A DNA stretch of 64,000 nt from Deltaproteobacteria bacterium (lineage in GTDB: Bacteria > Desulfobacterota_D > UBA1144 > Nemesobacterales > JAJCZQ01). The stretch is from assembly GCA_029262335.1 (NCBI GenBank), contig JAJCZQ010000013.1, forward strand, positions 1 to 64,000. Direction: 5' to 3'. This document shows positions 20,385-29,703 of the stretch, piece by piece. Position numbers and translations under genes: made by a program. Below the pieces are notes generated by a model. That model was not told the origin of the DNA, ran no database searches, and saw only the letters and a list, made by a program, of their open reading frames with translations. Position 1 is the first letter of the stretch. The number at the start of each line of letters is the position of its first letter.

Positions 20385-21080
20385 ATGAATAAAAAAGTTA
20401 TAACTTTTATGATCCTGGGACTGCTTGTATTTTCTGCCTGCGGTAAGAAAGCAAAGATTCAAAGCGGTACAGCTCAGGAACTATACTCCGATGCAACAAA
20501 TGAGCTTTACAACAAAAAAGGCGGGTTCCCCTGGGTATTTACAGGCCCGGATTACGACCTCATCCTTGAAACACTCCGCGAGATACAGCTAAGGTACACA
20601 TTTAGCCCATTTGCAACACTTGCCGAGATTAGAACGGCAGACACCTATTTTAGGAAACAAGAATACCTTCAGGCCATTACTGAGTACGATAATTTTATTA
20701 AGAACCACCCGGGGCATAATGAAGTTGAATACGCTATGTACCAGCTGGCCCTTTCAAATTACAAGTTAAAAGGATCAAAAGAAAAAGACCCTACTTATGC
20801 CAGGGAAGCTGTAAAATGGTTTAAACAGTTTGAGAGCAGCTATCCGGACTCAGCGCTTATTCCCGAAGCCGAAAAACGTATTGCAAAATGTAATGAGATA
20901 CTTGCAGAGAGAGAAATTTTTATCGGAAAATTCTATATGAAAAAAAAGAACTACAAGGCAGCTGAAGCCAGGTTTAACCTTGTACTTCAGGACTTTCCTG
21001 AAACGAAATATTCAGAAGAAGCATATAATTTAATCAGCAAACTGCCGGCAGAAAAAGCCCCGAATCCTGATGAAACTTAA
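20385..21080 (+). CDS. bamD: Outer membrane protein assembly factor BamD
   Basis: A 231-residue lipoprotein (lipobox FSA-C19) with tetratricopeptide-type helical repeats (for example YFRKQEYLQAITEYDNFIKN and YMKKKNYKAAEARFNLVLQD), as in BamD/YfiO. BamD is the essential lipoprotein partner of BamA in outer-membrane protein insertion. Length matches the family (about 245 in E. coli). Its 3' end overlaps the next lipoprotein gene by 11 bases, so the two are translationally coupled. Confidence 0.88.
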   Translation: MNKKVITFMILGLLVFSACGKKAKIQSGTAQELYSDATNELYNKKGGFPWVFTGPDYDLILETLREIQLRYTFSPFATLAEIRTADTYFRKQEYLQAITEYDNFIKNHPGHNEVEYAMYQLALSNYKLKGSKEKDPTYAREAVKWFKQFESSYPDSALIPEAEKRIAKCNEILAEREIFIGKFYMKKKNYKAAEARFNLVLQDFPETKYSEEAYNLISKLPAEKAPNPDET

Positions 21081-21528
21081 ACTCTTTACCATATTTTTAT
21101 TCCTGATAGTTTCTTTTGTTTCCTGCAGCAACAATATTGACAAGGAAATAACAAACCTCCTGGATAAAAGGAAATCTGCATTTGAAGAAAAAAACCCGGA
21201 TATATATGAGAACCTTATTCTTTCCTCCTACAAAGTAGAGACCCGAAATGGAAATAAAACCAAAGAAGATGTCCTGAAAGATTTCAGGTTAAATACAACA
21301 CCTTTTGACAGTATTGAAATGTCTCATAAAGACAGGAAGGTTACCAACGAAGACGGTAAAGCTAAAGTAGTCCAGAAAACAACGGTCCTGTTGGCACTGG
21401 AAGACCAGAATACAAAGTATGAGATTACCGAGGTATTGATTCTGCAAAAGGAAAACAACGAGTGGAAGATTTCAAAGGAATCTAGCCTTGACCTCTTCAG
21501 GGGTTTTGTGTTCGGAAAACAAAATTAG
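21070..21528 (+). CDS. Small lipoprotein, NTF2-like fold possible
   Basis: A 152-residue protein with a signal peptide ending in SFVS-C. The mature part has an N-terminal helix (LLDKRKSAFEEKNPDIYENL) followed by alternating strands ending in NNEWKISKE. This is the usual pattern of NTF2/SnoaL-like domains, but the assignment is by pattern only. It overlaps bamD by 11 bases, so an envelope role tied to BamD expression is likely. Confidence 0.65.
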   Translation: MKLKLFTIFLFLIVSFVSCSNNIDKEITNLLDKRKSAFEEKNPDIYENLILSSYKVETRNGNKTKEDVLKDFRLNTTPFDSIEMSHKDRKVTNEDGKAKVVQKTTVLLALEDQNTKYEITEVLILQKENNEWKISKESSLDLFRGFVFGKQN

Positions 21529-21881
21529 AACTTCTTTTCATCACGCTCCTGCTCTTCCTTGCATGAAATACAAAGTACAGCTTCCGGCCTTACATTTAAT
21601 CTTTCGTGTGTAATATATTCCCCGCAGTATTCACATATGCCGTAAGTACCTTCGTCTATTTTTTTTAAAGCAGTTTTTATTTTCTGAATAAGTTTTCTTT
21701 CCCTGTCTCTTTTTCTAAGTTCGATAGAGCTGTTTGATTCGGAAAGTGCCCTGTCCAGGGGGTCAGGAAACGCTTCTTTCCCTTCACTCATACGCGAGAG
21801 TGTGTCCTCGGCAATGCCAAGCAGTTCTGCGTGCCTTCTAATAAGCAATTCCCTGTACATTTTTATTTCGTTTTCATTCAT
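21525..21881 (-). CDS. DksA/TraR-family zinc-finger protein
   Basis: A 118-residue DksA-type transcription factor. The C-terminal four-cysteine zinc finger is complete (CEYC ... CISC). The N-terminal coiled coil is charged, with LDRALSESNSSIELRKRDRE before the finger as in DksA-like proteins. The family binds the RNA polymerase secondary channel and, with ppGpp, adjusts rRNA and stress promoters. The coding end overlaps the convergent lipoprotein gene by 4 bases. A second, finger-less paralogue lies at 23955. Confidence 0.88.
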   Translation of the reverse strand: MNENEIKMYRELLIRRHAELLGIAEDTLSRMSEGKEAFPDPLDRALSESNSSIELRKRDRERKLIQKIKTALKKIDEGTYGICEYCGEYITHERLNVRPEAVLCISCKEEQERDEKKF

Positions 21882-22018
21882 TACTATTTATTATAGCATT
21901 ATTTGAGAGACTGAATAATAATATTAATCAAATTTGAAAATTATATTTTAAAAGCCGGTAATTTATTTTAAATTTAATATTCCGATTCATGAATTAACCC
22001 GTTAAGATTAAACCCTCA

Positions 22019-22891
22019 ATGCTAAAATTGTCTAAAATATCGCTTCAAATACCTTACGAAGTAAAGGACCTGCTGTCCGATTTCCTTATCGGCCAGAATG
22101 CATCATCAATTTCAGAGGATCTGGACGATAATGGCCCGCTGACTCTTTCCGCACTTTTTCCTATTGCCGACGACCTCGAACCGATAATGGAGAATTTGTA
22201 TAATTTTATTGATATTATCAAAGAAAATATTGTTGATTTTGAACCCGGGGAAATAAAAGTAGAGCATATTGACAGATCAAGCTGGGAGATATGGAAAAGT
22301 TTGTTAAAAACCGTAAGGGCTGGCAAAAATGTTGTTATATCCCCGCCCTGGGAAAAACATAATTGCATTGAAAATGAAGTATCTATTACAATTAATCCCT
22401 CCATGGCTTTTGGCACGGGACACCACGAAACAACAAAAGTATGTATATCATATATAGAGAAAATGACCGAGAGTAAAAAAATCAACTCTCTTCTGGATGT
22501 TGGCTGCGGTAGTGCCATTCTTTCGATTGCAGCAGTGAAACTTGGAGTAAGTGAAGTAATAGCATTTGATACCGACCCTGTTGCTATCAGGGAAGCTAAT
22601 GAGAACAAGACAAGAAATGCCATTTCCGATCAAATTAAGACGTACTGCGGCCCCATACAGTGCATAAACGGCACATTTGACATTGTAGTGGCTAATATAT
22701 CCGTAGAAGCTATCCTGATGATGAAATCCGAACTTAAATCAAGGCTCAAAAGCGACGGCCGCCTGATACTCTCAGGCATACCCGTGATGAGAATGGAGGA
22801 GCTTGAAAGAGGAATATTAAATGAAGGATTTGAATTTTTGGACAAACAGATAGATGGGGAATGGGTAGGGATGTTCTTAAAACACTTATAA
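22019..22891 (+). CDS. prmA: Ribosomal protein L11 methyltransferase
   Basis: A 290-residue SAM-dependent methyltransferase. The PrmA signature NPSMAFGTGHHETTKVC is followed by the SAM motif I LLDVGCGSAILSIAAVKLG and by VVANISVEAIL, where the catalytic NPPY-like position lies. PrmA trimethylates ribosomal protein L11. Length is normal. mtnA follows after 19 bases on the same strand. Confidence 0.9.
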   Translation: MLKLSKISLQIPYEVKDLLSDFLIGQNASSISEDLDDNGPLTLSALFPIADDLEPIMENLYNFIDIIKENIVDFEPGEIKVEHIDRSSWEIWKSLLKTVRAGKNVVISPPWEKHNCIENEVSITINPSMAFGTGHHETTKVCISYIEKMTESKKINSLLDVGCGSAILSIAAVKLGVSEVIAFDTDPVAIREANENKTRNAISDQIKTYCGPIQCINGTFDIVVANISVEAILMMKSELKSRLKSDGRLILSGIPVMRMEELERGILNEGFEFLDKQIDGEWVGMFLKHL

Positions 22892-22910
22892 TTAATACTC
22901 AGGAGAAAAC

Positions 22911-23945
22911 ATGTCGTCTTTTAAAACTATAGAATGGACCGATAATAAGGTCGTAATGATTGACCAGAGAAAACTTCCCGGTGTTGAGATTTACAATGAG
23001 TATTCAACACATAAAGAAGTTGCTGAGGCCATAAAAAGCATGGTAATAAGGGGAGCTCCCGCTATTGGAGTTGCCGCTGCTATGGGAGTAGCAATTGGTT
23101 CGCTCGAATATAAAGGCGAAGACAGGCAGAAAATGATTGATTTTCTGGACAAAGTTTGTGACACCCTTGCCGGTACCAGGCCTACTGCCGTTAATCTTTT
23201 CTGGGCAATTGATAGAATGAAAAGAGTAATTGATGCCAATAAAGATAAGAATATCGAAGAAATTAAAAATATCCTCGTTACGGAAGCAAATCTTATACTC
23301 AGAGAAGATATAGAAACATGTATGGAAATAGGTTTACAGGGCTCTCAGCTGATTATTAAGGACTCATCTGTCCTTACCCACTGCAATGCCGGTGGTCTCG
23401 CTACCGGAGGTTACGGCACAGCTCTGGGTGTTATAAGGAGTGCAATTGAAAAGGGTAAAAATATCACGGTAATTTCTTCTGAAACAAGGCCTTTTCTCCA
23501 GGGTGCAAGGCTAACTGCCTGGGAACTACAAAAAGATGACATTCCCGTCACTTTGGTAACAGACAACATGGTAGGTTCATTAATGGGAAACGGCAGAATT
23601 GACTCTGTAGTTGTGGGGGCCGACAGAATTGCTGCAAATGGTGATGTCGCCAACAAAATAGGTACCTACGCTGTTGCGGTAATGGCAAAACACCATAATA
23701 TACCTTTTTATGTTGCCGCGCCGGTATCAACAATTGATTTTGAATGCAGCAGAGGAGACCGGATCCCTATTGAACAAAGGGACATTTCCGAAGTCACACA
23801 TATTGGTGATACAAGGATTGCCGCGGATGTTGATGTTATTAATCCTGCTTTCGATATTACACCAAACGGTCTTGTTGACGCTATTATAACGGAGAAAGGT
23901 GTGGTAAAAGCACCCTATAATGAATCAATTGCAAAACTGAGATAG
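22911..23945 (+). CDS. mtnA: S-methyl-5-thioribose-1-phosphate isomerase
   Basis: A 344-residue MtnA of the eIF2B-alpha-like aldose-ketose isomerase family, in methionine salvage. Typical segments are [34 protein letters not shown] (catalytic Cys), [18 protein letters not shown] and [19 protein letters not shown] (catalytic Asp). Length matches the family. RBS AGGAGAAA precedes the ATG. No other methionine-salvage genes are near. Confidence 0.95.
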   Translation: MSSFKTIEWTDNKVVMIDQRKLPGVEIYNEYSTHKEVAEAIKSMVIRGAPAIGVAAAMGVAIGSLEYKGEDRQKMIDFLDKVCDTLAGTRPTAVNLFWAIDRMKRVIDANKDKNIEEIKNILVTEANLILREDIETCMEIGLQGSQLIIKDSSVLTHCNAGGLATGGYGTALGVIRSAIEKGKNITVISSETRPFLQGARLTAWELQKDDIPVTLVTDNMVGSLMGNGRIDSVVVGADRIAANGDVANKIGTYAVAVMAKHHNIPFYVAAPVSTIDFECSRGDRIPIEQRDISEVTHIGDTRIAADVDVINPAFDITPNGLVDAIITEKGVVKAPYNESIAKLR

Positions 23946-23954
23946 GCAGAAGTT

Positions 23955-24410
23955 TTACCCCCCTCTTTCGATCTCTTCCTGGGCTTCAACACTCAGCATT
24001 GTAAAAGGAAGTACTCTCAGCCTTTCTTCGCCGATCTTTTCACCGGTAACTTCACATATGCCGTAAGTTCCCTCTTCAACTCTTTTAAGCGCCTGTTCTA
24101 TAAGCATCAGCTTATCGCGTTCCCTGTTTGAGAGTGTAAGGGCAAGTTCTCTTTGCCTGTCTTCAGAGGCGTGGTCATAGAAATCTCCCACATCAAAACG
24201 CAAATGGTTTGATTCTTCTTTAACTGACCTGGTAACGTCTTCGAGCAGTTCTTCTCTCATTTGAAGAAGCATCTTCTTCATCTCTTTGAGAAATGCCTTT
24301 GAATATTCATCCGGGCCAGGCTCTTTAGGTTTTCTGGTTGTAGTATTTTTGGCCTTGTTTGAAGTTGCAGGTTTCTTGGCTGCAGTTTTTTTTGTTGTTT
24401 TTGGAGACAC
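23955..24410 (-). CDS. DksA-family protein with degenerate zinc finger
   Basis: A 151-residue protein from the GTG at 24410, chosen because AAAGGTGG sits just upstream; an in-frame GTG at 24419 would add three residues. The N-terminus is a Lys/Ala/Thr-rich basic tail of about 30 residues. The middle is a DksA-like coiled coil (HASEDRQRELALTLSNRERD). The C-terminal module is recognisable (YGICEVTGEKIGEERL) but only one of the four zinc cysteines remains. Zinc-independent DksA relatives are known, and this may be a metal-starvation-tolerant paralogue of the protein at 21525. It is convergent with mtnA. Confidence 0.8.
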   Translation of the reverse strand: MSPKTTKKTAAKKPATSNKAKNTTTRKPKEPGPDEYSKAFLKEMKKMLLQMREELLEDVTRSVKEESNHLRFDVGDFYDHASEDRQRELALTLSNRERDKLMLIEQALKRVEEGTYGICEVTGEKIGEERLRVLPFTMLSVEAQEEIERGG

Positions 24411-24571
24411 TATTACCACCTTTTCGAGGCAAATTTTTGCTGTATTAGAATAAGACTATTTTAATCTTTGTCAAGAAAATAATTATTAATAAAAATATGT
24501 TATTATCATCTAAAAATTATAAAATTTTGTGTTAATAATCTTTAAACAATATTTTTGATAAAACTAAACAT

Positions 24572-26134
24572 ATGAAATACCAAAGAGAGCTCTGGTCCAC
24601 CAGAATCGGCCTGATCTTTGCGATGGCCGGAAGTGCTATAGGACTTGGAAATTTTCTTCGTTTTCCTGTCCAGGCCGCAGAAAACGGCGGCGGGGCATTT
24701 ATGGTGCCCTATATCATTGCTTTTATTGTGCTGGGCATACCTCTTATGTGGGTAGAATGGGCACTTGGGAGGTTTGGAGGAAAACACGGACATGGTACAG
24801 CTCCCTCTATTTTTGCCCTGATCTGGAAAAGCCCCATAGCAAGAATACTCGGCGTATTTGGACTTTGGATCCCGTTCGTTGTAACAATATATTATATCTA
24901 TATTGAATCATGGACACTTGGATATTCACTTCATTTCCTTCTTGGTCAAAGCCCGTCTCTTCCCCCTGAAAGTGTTGCGGGCGCCGCAGATTATGTAAAA
25001 CCATTCAGCAACTTCTTATCTAATTATATTGGATCCGGCAACGGCGATATTCTAAGCCCGTCCACAATGGCATATGTTGCTTTTGTAATAACAATTGTTG
25101 TAAATGTTTATATTCTGCTAAGGGGTATAACCCGGGGCATTGAGCTGTTTGCCAAATTTGCCCTTCCGCTTCTTTTTATTATCGCCGCTTTTCTTATGTA
25201 CAAGGTATTAAATCTCAACACCCCTGAGGGAAGCGCTATATCGGGACTAAATTTTCTTTGGAACCCGGATTTTTCTGCACTCAGGGACCCAAAGGTATGG
25301 ATAGCAGCGGCAGGCCAGATTTTCTTTACCCTTAGCCTGGGCTTTGGAGCCATTATAACTTACGCCTCTTATGTAAAGCATAACGACGATATTACCCTGA
25401 CCGGACTTACATCTGCATCGTTAAATGAAACAGCTGAAGTTGTACTTGGCGGCTCTATTGCTATTCCGGCAGCTGTAGCATTTTTTGGCATTACGGGAGC
25501 AGTTGCTGTCGCCCAGTCGGGTGCATTCAGTCTCGGTTTTATAAGTCTTCCGGCAATATTTGCCAGCATACCGGGCACAGTTGTTGGTATACCAAATGGG
25601 CAGATACTGGGCTTCCTGTGGTTTTTTCTTCTTTTTTTCGCGGGGCTTACATCTTCTGTTTCCATTTCACAGCCGGTAATAACCTTTCTTCAGGATGAAT
25701 TTGGATTTAACAGAAAAAAAGCAGTATTTACAATGGTTTCTTTACTTGTCGTAAGTGTACTCCTGGTCATCTTTGTCGATAAGACACTGGACGAATGGGA
25801 TTTCTGGGCCGGTACTATAGGAGTTGTATTGTTCGGTTTTATAGAACTAATAATGTTTATGTGGATTTTTGGCGGGACAAATGCGTGGAATGAAATAAAC
25901 AGGAATGGTTTTATTAAAGTACCGAGGTTCTTTTATTACATATTAAGATACATCACACCGCTGTTCCTTATTATAATTATTTCGTGGTGGAGTTATGAAT
26001 ACCTGCCTTCCAAGTTTGATAAAGCGCCATGGAACATATGGCTTGCAAGATTTTGGCTTATAGGCCTGTTTGTTTTATTTACCGTATTGGTATTTATATC
26101 CGGCAGAAGAAATGGAGAAAACAATGGGAACTGA
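24572..26134 (+). CDS. Sodium-dependent transporter of the NSS (LeuT/SNF) family
   Basis: A 520-residue inner-membrane symporter with about 12 hydrophobic segments. TM1 carries the broken-helix substrate/sodium motif [13 protein letters not shown] (about 21-33), preceded by ELWSTRIG. Bacterial relatives import amino acids such as Leu, Trp, Tyr, Met or Ala with sodium. A 31-residue single-helix peptide gene overlaps its stop codon, as in Met/Ala-type NSS systems with a small subunit, so Met/Ala is the best guess. There is no clear RBS upstream; a leaderless or weak start is possible. Confidence 0.92.
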   Translation: MKYQRELWSTRIGLIFAMAGSAIGLGNFLRFPVQAAENGGGAFMVPYIIAFIVLGIPLMWVEWALGRFGGKHGHGTAPSIFALIWKSPIARILGVFGLWIPFVVTIYYIYIESWTLGYSLHFLLGQSPSLPPESVAGAADYVKPFSNFLSNYIGSGNGDILSPSTMAYVAFVITIVVNVYILLRGITRGIELFAKFALPLLFIIAAFLMYKVLNLNTPEGSAISGLNFLWNPDFSALRDPKVWIAAAGQIFFTLSLGFGAIITYASYVKHNDDITLTGLTSASLNETAEVVLGGSIAIPAAVAFFGITGAVAVAQSGAFSLGFISLPAIFASIPGTVVGIPNGQILGFLWFFLLFFAGLTSSVSISQPVITFLQDEFGFNRKKAVFTMVSLLVVSVLLVIFVDKTLDEWDFWAGTIGVVLFGFIELIMFMWIFGGTNAWNEINRNGFIKVPRFFYYILRYITPLFLIIIISWWSYEYLPSKFDKAPWNIWLARFWLIGLFVLFTVLVFISGRRNGENNGN

Positions 26135-26219
26135 AGCACTGATATTTATGGTAATTTCGTGGGGTCTTACACTGGGCCTTCTAAGCTTCTGTATTTACAA
26201 ACTTTTTAAAAACTCCTGA
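26124..26219 (+). CDS. Tiny single-helix NSS transporter partner (MetS-like)
   Basis: A 31-residue peptide starting at ATG 26124, overlapping the transporter gene by 11 bases, with GGAG 7 bases upstream. It is almost one membrane helix ([18 protein letters not shown]) with a basic tail KLFKNS. Size, position and topology match the small subunits of methionine/alanine NSS importers (MetS type), which are required for transport in Corynebacterium MetPS. It ends directly against the convergent hydroxylase gene, with no spacer. Sequence match to the family is by pattern only. Confidence 0.65.
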   Translation: MGTEALIFMVISWGLTLGLLSFCIYKLFKNS

Positions 26220-26999
26220 TTACTGCCTTTCTTTGTAAAACTTGTTTTCCCATTTTTTAAAGTTAGCTTCTGTTTCCTTAACAAAAGGCGTAAACAGTGA
26301 AACGTTAATAATCAGTTTATTAAGCAAATTAAACGGAAACTTTAAGGGCCTTAGAAAATCTACAAAAAGCACCACGCGAAAACCATCCGTATCATTCCAC
26401 ACCTGGTGGTTATATGTATCATCAAATATAATGGTTTTTCCTTCTTCCCAACTGTAAATTTCCTCATCTATTCTGATTCGGCACTGTTCCCTGGGTTCGG
26501 GAATTATAAGGCCAAGGTGGTACCTCAATACTCCGTTATAAGGCCCTTTGTGGGCTGGTATATGCTTATTTGGTGAAAGTATGGAAAAGAATGCATTTTT
26601 CATTTCGGGAATATTTTCAAGCAGCTTTACAGTTTCCGGGCACCTCTTACGGTTTGCCTCACAATTAATACCGTGTCCGGCAAGGAAAAAGGTTTTCCAG
26701 TTATTGTCCTGGGTTATCGTGTTTACCTGTTCAATTATATCGTGAAAATTGGGAAGATCTTCCCTGTCTTTCATTACCTCATCAAGCTCTTTCCTGATCT
26801 TTTCCCAGTTTACTTCTATATTCTTTACCCAGGGAAAAAGTTCATTATCATAAATTGGCTGGTCTTTAAATATGGAGTATTTAAAATTCATGGATTCAAC
26901 CCAGTTTAAAAACTTTGAAATAAGCGGGGGGGCATAGTCCTTTGGTGGATTGTATCTTTTACCGGAATTTTGTGTTTTTTCATTACTGCTGGTTGCCAT
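26220..26999 (-). CDS. Aspartyl/asparaginyl beta-hydroxylase-fold dioxygenase
   Basis: A 259-residue member of the Asp/Asn beta-hydroxylase family (2-oxoglutarate and Fe(II) dependent), related to LpxO. The conserved core shows HIPAHKGPYNGVLRYHLGL, then the motif FDDTYNHQVWN and RVVLFVDFLRP. The two His residues and the Asp/Arg positions fit the reduced iron site of this family. Targets in the family include lipid A acyl chains and peptide or protein Asp/Asn residues. It lies 20 bases after the CDP-alcohol phosphatidyltransferase gene, so a membrane-lipid substrate is attractive but unproven. Confidence 0.85.
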   Translation of the reverse strand: MATSSNEKTQNSGKRYNPPKDYAPPLISKFLNWVESMNFKYSIFKDQPIYDNELFPWVKNIEVNWEKIRKELDEVMKDREDLPNFHDIIEQVNTITQDNNWKTFFLAGHGINCEANRKRCPETVKLLENIPEMKNAFFSILSPNKHIPAHKGPYNGVLRYHLGLIIPEPREQCRIRIDEEIYSWEEGKTIIFDDTYNHQVWNDTDGFRVVLFVDFLRPLKFPFNLLNKLIINVSLFTPFVKETEANFKKWENKFYKERQ

Positions 27000-27019
27000 G
27001 ATTAATACCTCTGATAATA

Positions 27020-28276
27020 TCAGTTATAAATTTCTCTCTTTTTAATTTTACTAAGCTTTATTATATCCTCAAGCACATGTAGAAAAAAGAATGTAATACC
27101 GATTGTTGCAAAAATAAATACCAACTTTACACCGCCTACAATTGCCAGCACAAGAAACGCCATCGAATAAACATTTCTCCTTCCAAGCGGCCTTAGAAAA
27201 GAAATAAACTTTCTGACAAATGTTGTCTTCTTTTCATCGATAAAATTATCAACATCCATATATGCTACAAGACTTCCGGAATCAGTATATTTTAGAAGAA
27301 AGTAAAATGACCATGCAATAAAAAACACATAAAAGAATACGTTCACTGCACCCACTGCAATTATCCAAGAACTCTGTGCCTGCAGGTAATAGCCTATTGG
27401 CAGGCCAATATAAAATGAGAGCATACTTACCTGGTCACTTATCGTATCTACCCACTGCCCCTTCTTTGTTTCCATAAGCTTGACCCTTGCAATTTCACCG
27501 TCACACCTGTCAAGAATGGTTGCGATCTGCATACAGATTGCACCTATTACAGGATGGCCAAGAGCATAAAAAGGCCCTGAAAGTACCCCAATAACATTTA
27601 TTAAAACGCTTATCATATTGGGAGTAAGCGATGTCTTCACCAGCTGTCTGCTAAGTGGCAGGGAAAACCTGCCGTTGATGTTAACTGCAATCCAGCCTGT
27701 TGCTGTTTTTCCCACATTGGAGAAGATTATTTCCTTTGCCCGGTCCAGTGATTCCTGGTCAGGTGAAAGGTTCATCATATATCCTTCACTTATGTAAAGA
27801 TTATTAAGGCTGTTTTTTGAATTGCCTTTCAGCAATTCACTAAGGTCACCGTTTTTTCTTAACTTGTTGATATCACTTTTTTTGAGTTTCAGAAGACCAT
27901 ACGCAGTGTTATTGCTGTCAGTAAGTACCGTATTCCCGGTCTGGTCTTCAGTGGATTCTATAAAAGCTTTTATGGTTGTGGAATAAGTTAATAAATTAGA
28001 CTGAATCACAAATGAATATTCATCTTCATATTTGAAATTATCATTTTCACAAACGAAGTCTATACGGGCCTGTATTCGTTTGTCATTGGCGATTTTAAGC
28101 AGTGAAAGCTTTGAAGATTCTTCACAGAATATTGTAAAATGGGAAATTCCTGCCCTTTCTGCATTTATTAATAATCTTTTTAACTGCAGGACTTCTGAAA
28201 CAGGAATCTGGGGAAATAAGTTTAAATTTTCTCTGTTAAGACCAAAACCTGTAGCGAGGATTAAAGCATGTTTCAT
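27020..28276 (-). CDS. CDP-alcohol phosphatidyltransferase with degenerate nucleotidyltransferase domain
   Basis: A 418-residue two-domain protein. Residues 1-190 look like a degenerate NTP-transferase (starts MKHALILATGFGLNREN, but lacks the GxGxR loop). Residues 195-410 are an integral-membrane CDP-alcohol phosphatidyltransferase with the full motif DG..AR........G...D...D (starting DGEIAR, ending GQWVDTISD). The fusion resembles bifunctional IPCT/DIPPS enzymes that make inositol phosphodiesters. Here the cytidylyltransferase half is probably inactive and the job is done by the separate gene upstream, only one base away. Likely product: a phosphodiester lipid or solute from a CDP-activated alcohol; the alcohol is unknown. 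Confidence 0.88.
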   Translation of the reverse strand: MKHALILATGFGLNRENLNLFPQIPVSEVLQLKRLLINAERAGISHFTIFCEESSKLSLLKIANDKRIQARIDFVCENDNFKYEDEYSFVIQSNLLTYSTTIKAFIESTEDQTGNTVLTDSNNTAYGLLKLKKSDINKLRKNGDLSELLKGNSKNSLNNLYISEGYMMNLSPDQESLDRAKEIIFSNVGKTATGWIAVNINGRFSLPLSRQLVKTSLTPNMISVLINVIGVLSGPFYALGHPVIGAICMQIATILDRCDGEIARVKLMETKKGQWVDTISDQVSMLSFYIGLPIGYYLQAQSSWIIAVGAVNVFFYVFFIAWSFYFLLKYTDSGSLVAYMDVDNFIDEKKTTFVRKFISFLRPLGRRNVYSMAFLVLAIVGGVKLVFIFATIGITFFFLHVLEDIIKLSKIKKREIYN

Positions 28277-28277
28277 T

Positions 28278-29054
28278 CTACTGATTAGATTTTACTACCT
28301 TCAGATAAGACTTTGCATCTCCGACATTGAGAAATTTTTCAGAATGGGCCCTTACATTAAAAAGGTCGACAGGGTAATCCACATCCATCCAGAAAAGTTC
28401 ATCTATATCAAGTGACTTAATCTTATAGCCCTTATTAATGAGTCTTTGTATCGAACTTATATACCATTTCTTTTCAGCACCGGGAGAACGCATTTCTTCC
28501 TCAATGGCCCTTTTAATGATTTCAACACCAGTGTCCCTGAATACCCTAAGGCCAACGGATTCAGCAGATATATTCCTGTTAATGGACTTACTGATATCTA
28601 CAATTCTGCCGTCATCAAGATTTACCTTCATGTCTTCTTCTTCGTAGTTTTTCTTTCTTTTAATAGGAAGGCAGATTTTTTCGTTAGAAAGTGAAAGTGC
28701 CTGGTCCAGCACATCAATTTCATAAACATCATCACCATTCATAACGACAATGTCTTCATTCATCTCACCTCGTGCAATCCAGAGTGAGATAAGACTGTTA
28801 GTTGTCTGGTAAAAGGGGTTGTAAAGAGTTTTTATCCTCATACCAAGGCCGTCAAAGTTCCTTAAAAAGTTTTCCACTCTTTCGAACCCAAATCCAACCA
28901 CAATAACTACTTCACTGATTCCACAGTCTTTAATATGATTTAACTGGTGCTCCAATATGGTAAGGCCGCCAATATCCAAAAGACATTTTGGTATATATTG
29001 GGTGTAAGGATACAGCCTTGTACCTCTACCAGCTGCAAGTATAATTGCTTTCAT
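28278..29054 (-). CDS. Nucleotidyltransferase (CDP-/NDP-head-group activating type)
   Basis: A 258-residue soluble NTP-transferase. The N-terminus has the intact signature ILAAGRGTRLYPYTQYIPKC (residues 5-24), and the metal-binding Asp is in VVMNGDDVYE. Size and motifs fit phosphocholine- or inositol-phosphate cytidylyltransferases and short sugar-phosphate nucleotidyltransferases. It is the first gene of a three-gene leftward operon with the CDP-alcohol phosphatidyltransferase (1 base gap) and an Asp/Asn hydroxylase-fold gene. This context favours a CTP-dependent alcohol-phosphate activation. Confidence 0.85.
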   Translation of the reverse strand: MKAIILAAGRGTRLYPYTQYIPKCLLDIGGLTILEHQLNHIKDCGISEVVIVVGFGFERVENFLRNFDGLGMRIKTLYNPFYQTTNSLISLWIARGEMNEDIVVMNGDDVYEIDVLDQALSLSNEKICLPIKRKKNYEEEDMKVNLDDGRIVDISKSINRNISAESVGLRVFRDTGVEIIKRAIEEEMRSPGAEKKWYISSIQRLINKGYKIKSLDIDELFWMDVDYPVDLFNVRAHSEKFLNVGDAKSYLKVVKSNQ

Positions 29055-29287
29055 TTAAGAAATCTCCGATGTTATCTCCCTCAATTTTTTTGGAAGTAAG
29101 AATAATAATATTGAATATCTGTCCTTCATCCTGTTGATTAATGCTTAAAATTTATAACCTCACATACAAAATATGTCAATAATTTCGTATACATATAACC
29201 AATTATTCTTAGAATAAATTATGTATTTATGTGGGGTATAGTTAGTTTTGATAAATTTAATTTATTATGGATTCAAACAATTAAATA

Positions 29288-29677
29288 TCAGCTTTCTGCC
29301 AGTTTTAAATTAATACTATCAGGTTTTACTGATACAACCTTGTTTGATTCATCTACATATATAAGCCTTGGAATATGTTTTTTACACTCCTGTTCGTTAT
29401 ATGTAGAGAAGTTCGCGATAATAAGGCAATCACCTTCACGTGCAAGATGGGCAGCTGCACCGTTTACACATATTACATTTGATCCTCTCTTACCTTCAAT
29501 CACATAAGTGGAAAACCTGTGGCCGTTGGTAACATTAAAAATATGTACTTCTTCATAGGGAAGCAGATCAGCTATGTCCATAAGATTTCTGTCCAGTGTA
29601 AGACTGCCTTCATAATCAAGATCGGCTTCTGTGACAGTAGCCCTGTGTATTTTTGACTTTAACAATGTCCTAAGCAT
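29288..29677 (-). CDS. panD: Aspartate 1-decarboxylase
   Basis: A 129-residue PanD making beta-alanine for pantothenate. The self-cleavage site is Gly24-Ser25 (DYEGSLTLD), giving the pyruvoyl cofactor on Ser25. [12 protein letters not shown] at the start and NGAAAHL are also diagnostic. It is followed upstream by panC and panB on the same strand; it reads last in the order panB-panC-panD, 26 bases after panC. Confidence 0.95.
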   Translation of the reverse strand: MLRTLLKSKIHRATVTEADLDYEGSLTLDRNLMDIADLLPYEEVHIFNVTNGHRFSTYVIEGKRGSNVICVNGAAAHLAREGDCLIIANFSTYNEQECKKHIPRLIYVDESNKVVSVKPDSINLKLAES

Positions 29678-29703
29678 GATTCTTATACTCCCGTATATAT
29701 TAA

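Noticed and set aside
24420-24571. A riboswitch before the NSS transporter
   Set aside because: The 150-base leader is AT-rich with no recognisable amino-acid or other riboswitch core.
29055-29287. A small gene between the nucleotidyltransferase and panD
   Set aside because: Short rightward frames there have no RBS and run into panD; nothing supports them.
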